Shown here in pieces: positions 62,861 to 64,000 of a stretch of DNA of 64,000 bases. Source of the DNA: RGIG8050 sp045588915. Its GTDB lineage: Bacteria > Bacillota > Clostridia > Christensenellales > UBA1242. Position 1 is the first letter of the stretch. Every line of letters starts with the position of its first letter. Position numbers and translations under genes: made by a program. The stretch spans positions 124,001 to 188,000 of the forward strand of contig JAZNFA010000004.1 of assembly GCA_045588915.1 (NCBI GenBank). Direction: 5' to 3'. A model generated the notes under the pieces. The model had not been told where the DNA came from. It did not search any database and was given only the letters and a program-made list of their open reading frames with translations.

Positions 62861-63596
62861 AATTTACCACTCCATAAAATGAATCTACTTGCAAAGACGA
62901 ACCAACGAAGAAAATACCATCAAGGTCACTTTGCGCCATATAGTTTTTAACGTTCGATGGTGTAATATGTCCACCATAAATAATTGGCAAGCTGGCATCA
63001 AGTGGATTATTTTTCAAACCGACCAAGCATTCACGAATGTGTTTTGCTACCATATTAACATAATCTGGTGTTGGCAAAATTCCACGTTGCTGTACCCAAA
63101 TTGGACGATAACAAACTACGATATCATTGATATTCGAAACCCCAACCAACGCCCCTTGAATTTGACGTTTTAAAACTTCCAAAGTCAAATTATTTTGGTT
63201 TTCGTTCCAAGTCTCACCCACGCATAGAACAGGAATGATACCATATTTCTTCAACAACTTAATTTTCTTATTAACAACGTCATCTTGCTCAAAACTCAAA
63301 CGCCAAGTACCATCACCAACGATACAATACTTAACGCCGTACTCTTTGAGAAGTTGTACGCTCAATTCACCCATACGTCCACCGAATTCAATTTCACTGA
63401 CATCCTGAGCACCTAACTGTAAAGGCTTCGGCATTTTTAAACGTGCAATCTCGTAATAACAAGCCGCCGGCGCAATGACAACTTCGGTTTTATTTTTCAG
63501 TTCCAAACCACGTTGATAAACCTGCTGAAAGAACTCTAAAACTTCTTTCGGGGTCTTGTTTGATTTCCAAGCTGCAAAGAATAATGGTCTACGCAT
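62850..63596 (-). CDS. Triosephosphate isomerase homologue lacking the catalytic His and Glu
   Basis: 248 residues from ATG 63596. TIM-barrel alignment is clear: AAWKSNKTPKEV (usual NWKMN), GVKYCIVGDGTWRLSFEQDD (usual IIGHSERR), VLCVGETW, VVCYRPIWVQQRG (usual AYEPVWAIGTGK), YGGHITPSNV (usual YGGSV). So the active-site Lys is kept, but His is Asp, the Glu base is Arg, and the flexible loop sequence is replaced. Isomerase activity is unlikely. The gene still sits between pgk (stop 63599, 2-nt gap) and gpmI. Confidence 0.9.
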   Translation of the reverse strand: MRRPLFFAAWKSNKTPKEVLEFFQQVYQRGLELKNKTEVVIAPAACYYEIARLKMPKPLQLGAQDVSEIEFGGRMGELSVQLLKEYGVKYCIVGDGTWRLSFEQDDVVNKKIKLLKKYGIIPVLCVGETWNENQNNLTLEVLKRQIQGALVGVSNINDIVVCYRPIWVQQRGILPTPDYVNMVAKHIRECLVGLKNNPLDASLPIIYGGHITPSNVKNYMAQSDLDGIFFVGSSLQVDSFYGVVNYDK

Positions 63597-63598
63597 TT

Positions 63599-64000
63599 TC
63601 AATGATTCTCCTTTTTTTGTAAGCACGCAATACCTGGTAAGGTTGTACCTTCGACAAATTCCAAGGCTGCACCACCACCAGTGGAAATATGTGTGAATTT
63701 AAAATCCTTAACAGCCGCCGCCGTATCGCCACCACCAACAATACTGATAGCATCACTTTGGCTGATGATTTGTGCAATAGCGTGCGTACCACGCGCATTT
63801 TCCGGATTCACATCGAACTGTCCTAATGGACCATTCCAAAAGATAGTACGACTGCTTTCAATAATCGGACGCCAAGTTTCCACAGTTGCCATTGAGATAT
63901 CTAAACCTTGGTCGGGTGCAATGTGAATCTCTGCACGATGTTGCTTACCGTCGTCTTGCCATTCTTGTGCAATTTTACCACCAACCAAAACGTGGTCAGC
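63599..64000 (-). CDS. pgk: Phosphoglycerate kinase, C-terminal part (start beyond window)
   Basis: 134 codons up to the right edge. The C-terminal domain of Pgk is unmistakable: ADHVLVGGKIA, RTIFWNGPLGQFDVN, GTHAIAQII, IVGGGDTAAAV and the final HISTGGGAALEFVEGT, LPGIACL. It transfers phosphate from 1,3-bisphosphoglycerate to ADP. The stop is directly before the TPI-like gene, giving an operon with gpmI. The N-terminal two thirds are outside the window. Confidence 0.93.
   Translation of the reverse strand, partial: ADHVLVGGKIAQEWQDDGKQHRAEIHIAPDQGLDISMATVETWRPIIESSRTIFWNGPLGQFDVNPENARGTHAIAQIISQSDAISIVGGGDTAAAVKDFKFTHISTGGGAALEFVEGTTLPGIACLQKKENH

Noticed and set aside
62850..63596. Annotating this gene as functional triosephosphate isomerase
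   Set aside because: The catalytic His and Glu are replaced by Asp and Arg and the flexible loop differs, so only homology is claimed.
1..64000. CRISPR arrays, insertion sequences, riboswitches or T-boxes
   Set aside because: No direct repeat-spacer pattern, transposase, terminal inverted repeats or conserved leader structure was found. Most leaders are too short to hold a riboswitch.

Overview
The window is a dense, low-GC stretch of bacterial chromosome. It has Bacillota-type genes (Asp23, YugP-type protease, LTA-synthase-type sulfatase, WhiA-type regulator, TmcAL, DUF378, DUF1540, independent phosphoglycerate mutase) and traces of a spore-forming ancestry (SleB-type hydrolase, SpoIIQ-like degenerate M23 protein). 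GlnRS, a phosphoketolase and several shortened core proteins suggest an uncultured, somewhat reduced Clostridia-like anaerobe. That placement is inference from gene content. No insertion sequence, CRISPR array, phage gene or rRNA was seen.

Layout: 1-4013 is the N-terminal part of a giant secreted surface protein, divergent from corA. 5139-10861 is an operon read leftward: two SurE-like proteins, cmk, asp23, nusB, xseA, xseB, recN. 10887-14088 holds an rRNA pseudouridine synthase facing a P-type calcium ATPase. 14170-23192 is a two-gene type IV secretion-like unit: a 2127-residue VirB6/TrbL-like membrane protein and a VirB4-like ATPase. 23242-28331 runs rpmF, hflX, glnS, a LOG/SLOG protein, a membrane protease and ychF. 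28392-36254 carries a SleB hydrolase, acetate kinase, tmcAL, an acyltransferase-Nudix fusion, a second cmk, RNase P RNA, two small proteins and an ABC exporter. 36372-43050 holds DUF378, tRNA-Leu, phosphoketolase, small envelope genes, rplI, a GlmU-like protein, a WhiA C-terminal domain protein and a PHP phosphoesterase. 43128-50950 is mostly envelope and sugar genes: an asparagine-synthase-like amidotransferase, LTA-synthase-like protein, galE, PAP2, an exporter and a sugar-transferase/UppS fusion. 51062-56225 is an array of paralogous unknown proteins with one decayed copy. 56260-61258 has alkaline phosphatase, an ABC exporter, membrane proteins and tRNA-Ser. 61337-64000 is the glycolytic run pgk-tpiA-gpmI.

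How the genes work together: phosphoketolase makes acetyl phosphate and glyceraldehyde 3-phosphate. AckA turns acetyl phosphate into acetate and ATP, and Pgk and GpmI carry the triose through lower glycolysis. The triosephosphate isomerase between them has lost its catalytic His and Glu. A phosphoketolase-based route would tolerate that loss, because it need not interconvert the two trioses.

Three genome-wide habits stand out. First, many transcripts appear leaderless: a -10 hexamer lies 5-9 nt before the ATG, usually with a -35 box 17-18 bp further up, whereas genes inside operons use ordinary Shine-Dalgarno sites. Second, conserved proteins have lost accessory or helical domains (XseA, YchF, GlmU, WhiA, AckA). 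Third, unusual fusions occur (sugar transferase with UppS, PlsC with Nudix). The least explained parts are the VirB4/VirB6-like pair and the paralogue array at 51-56 kb.
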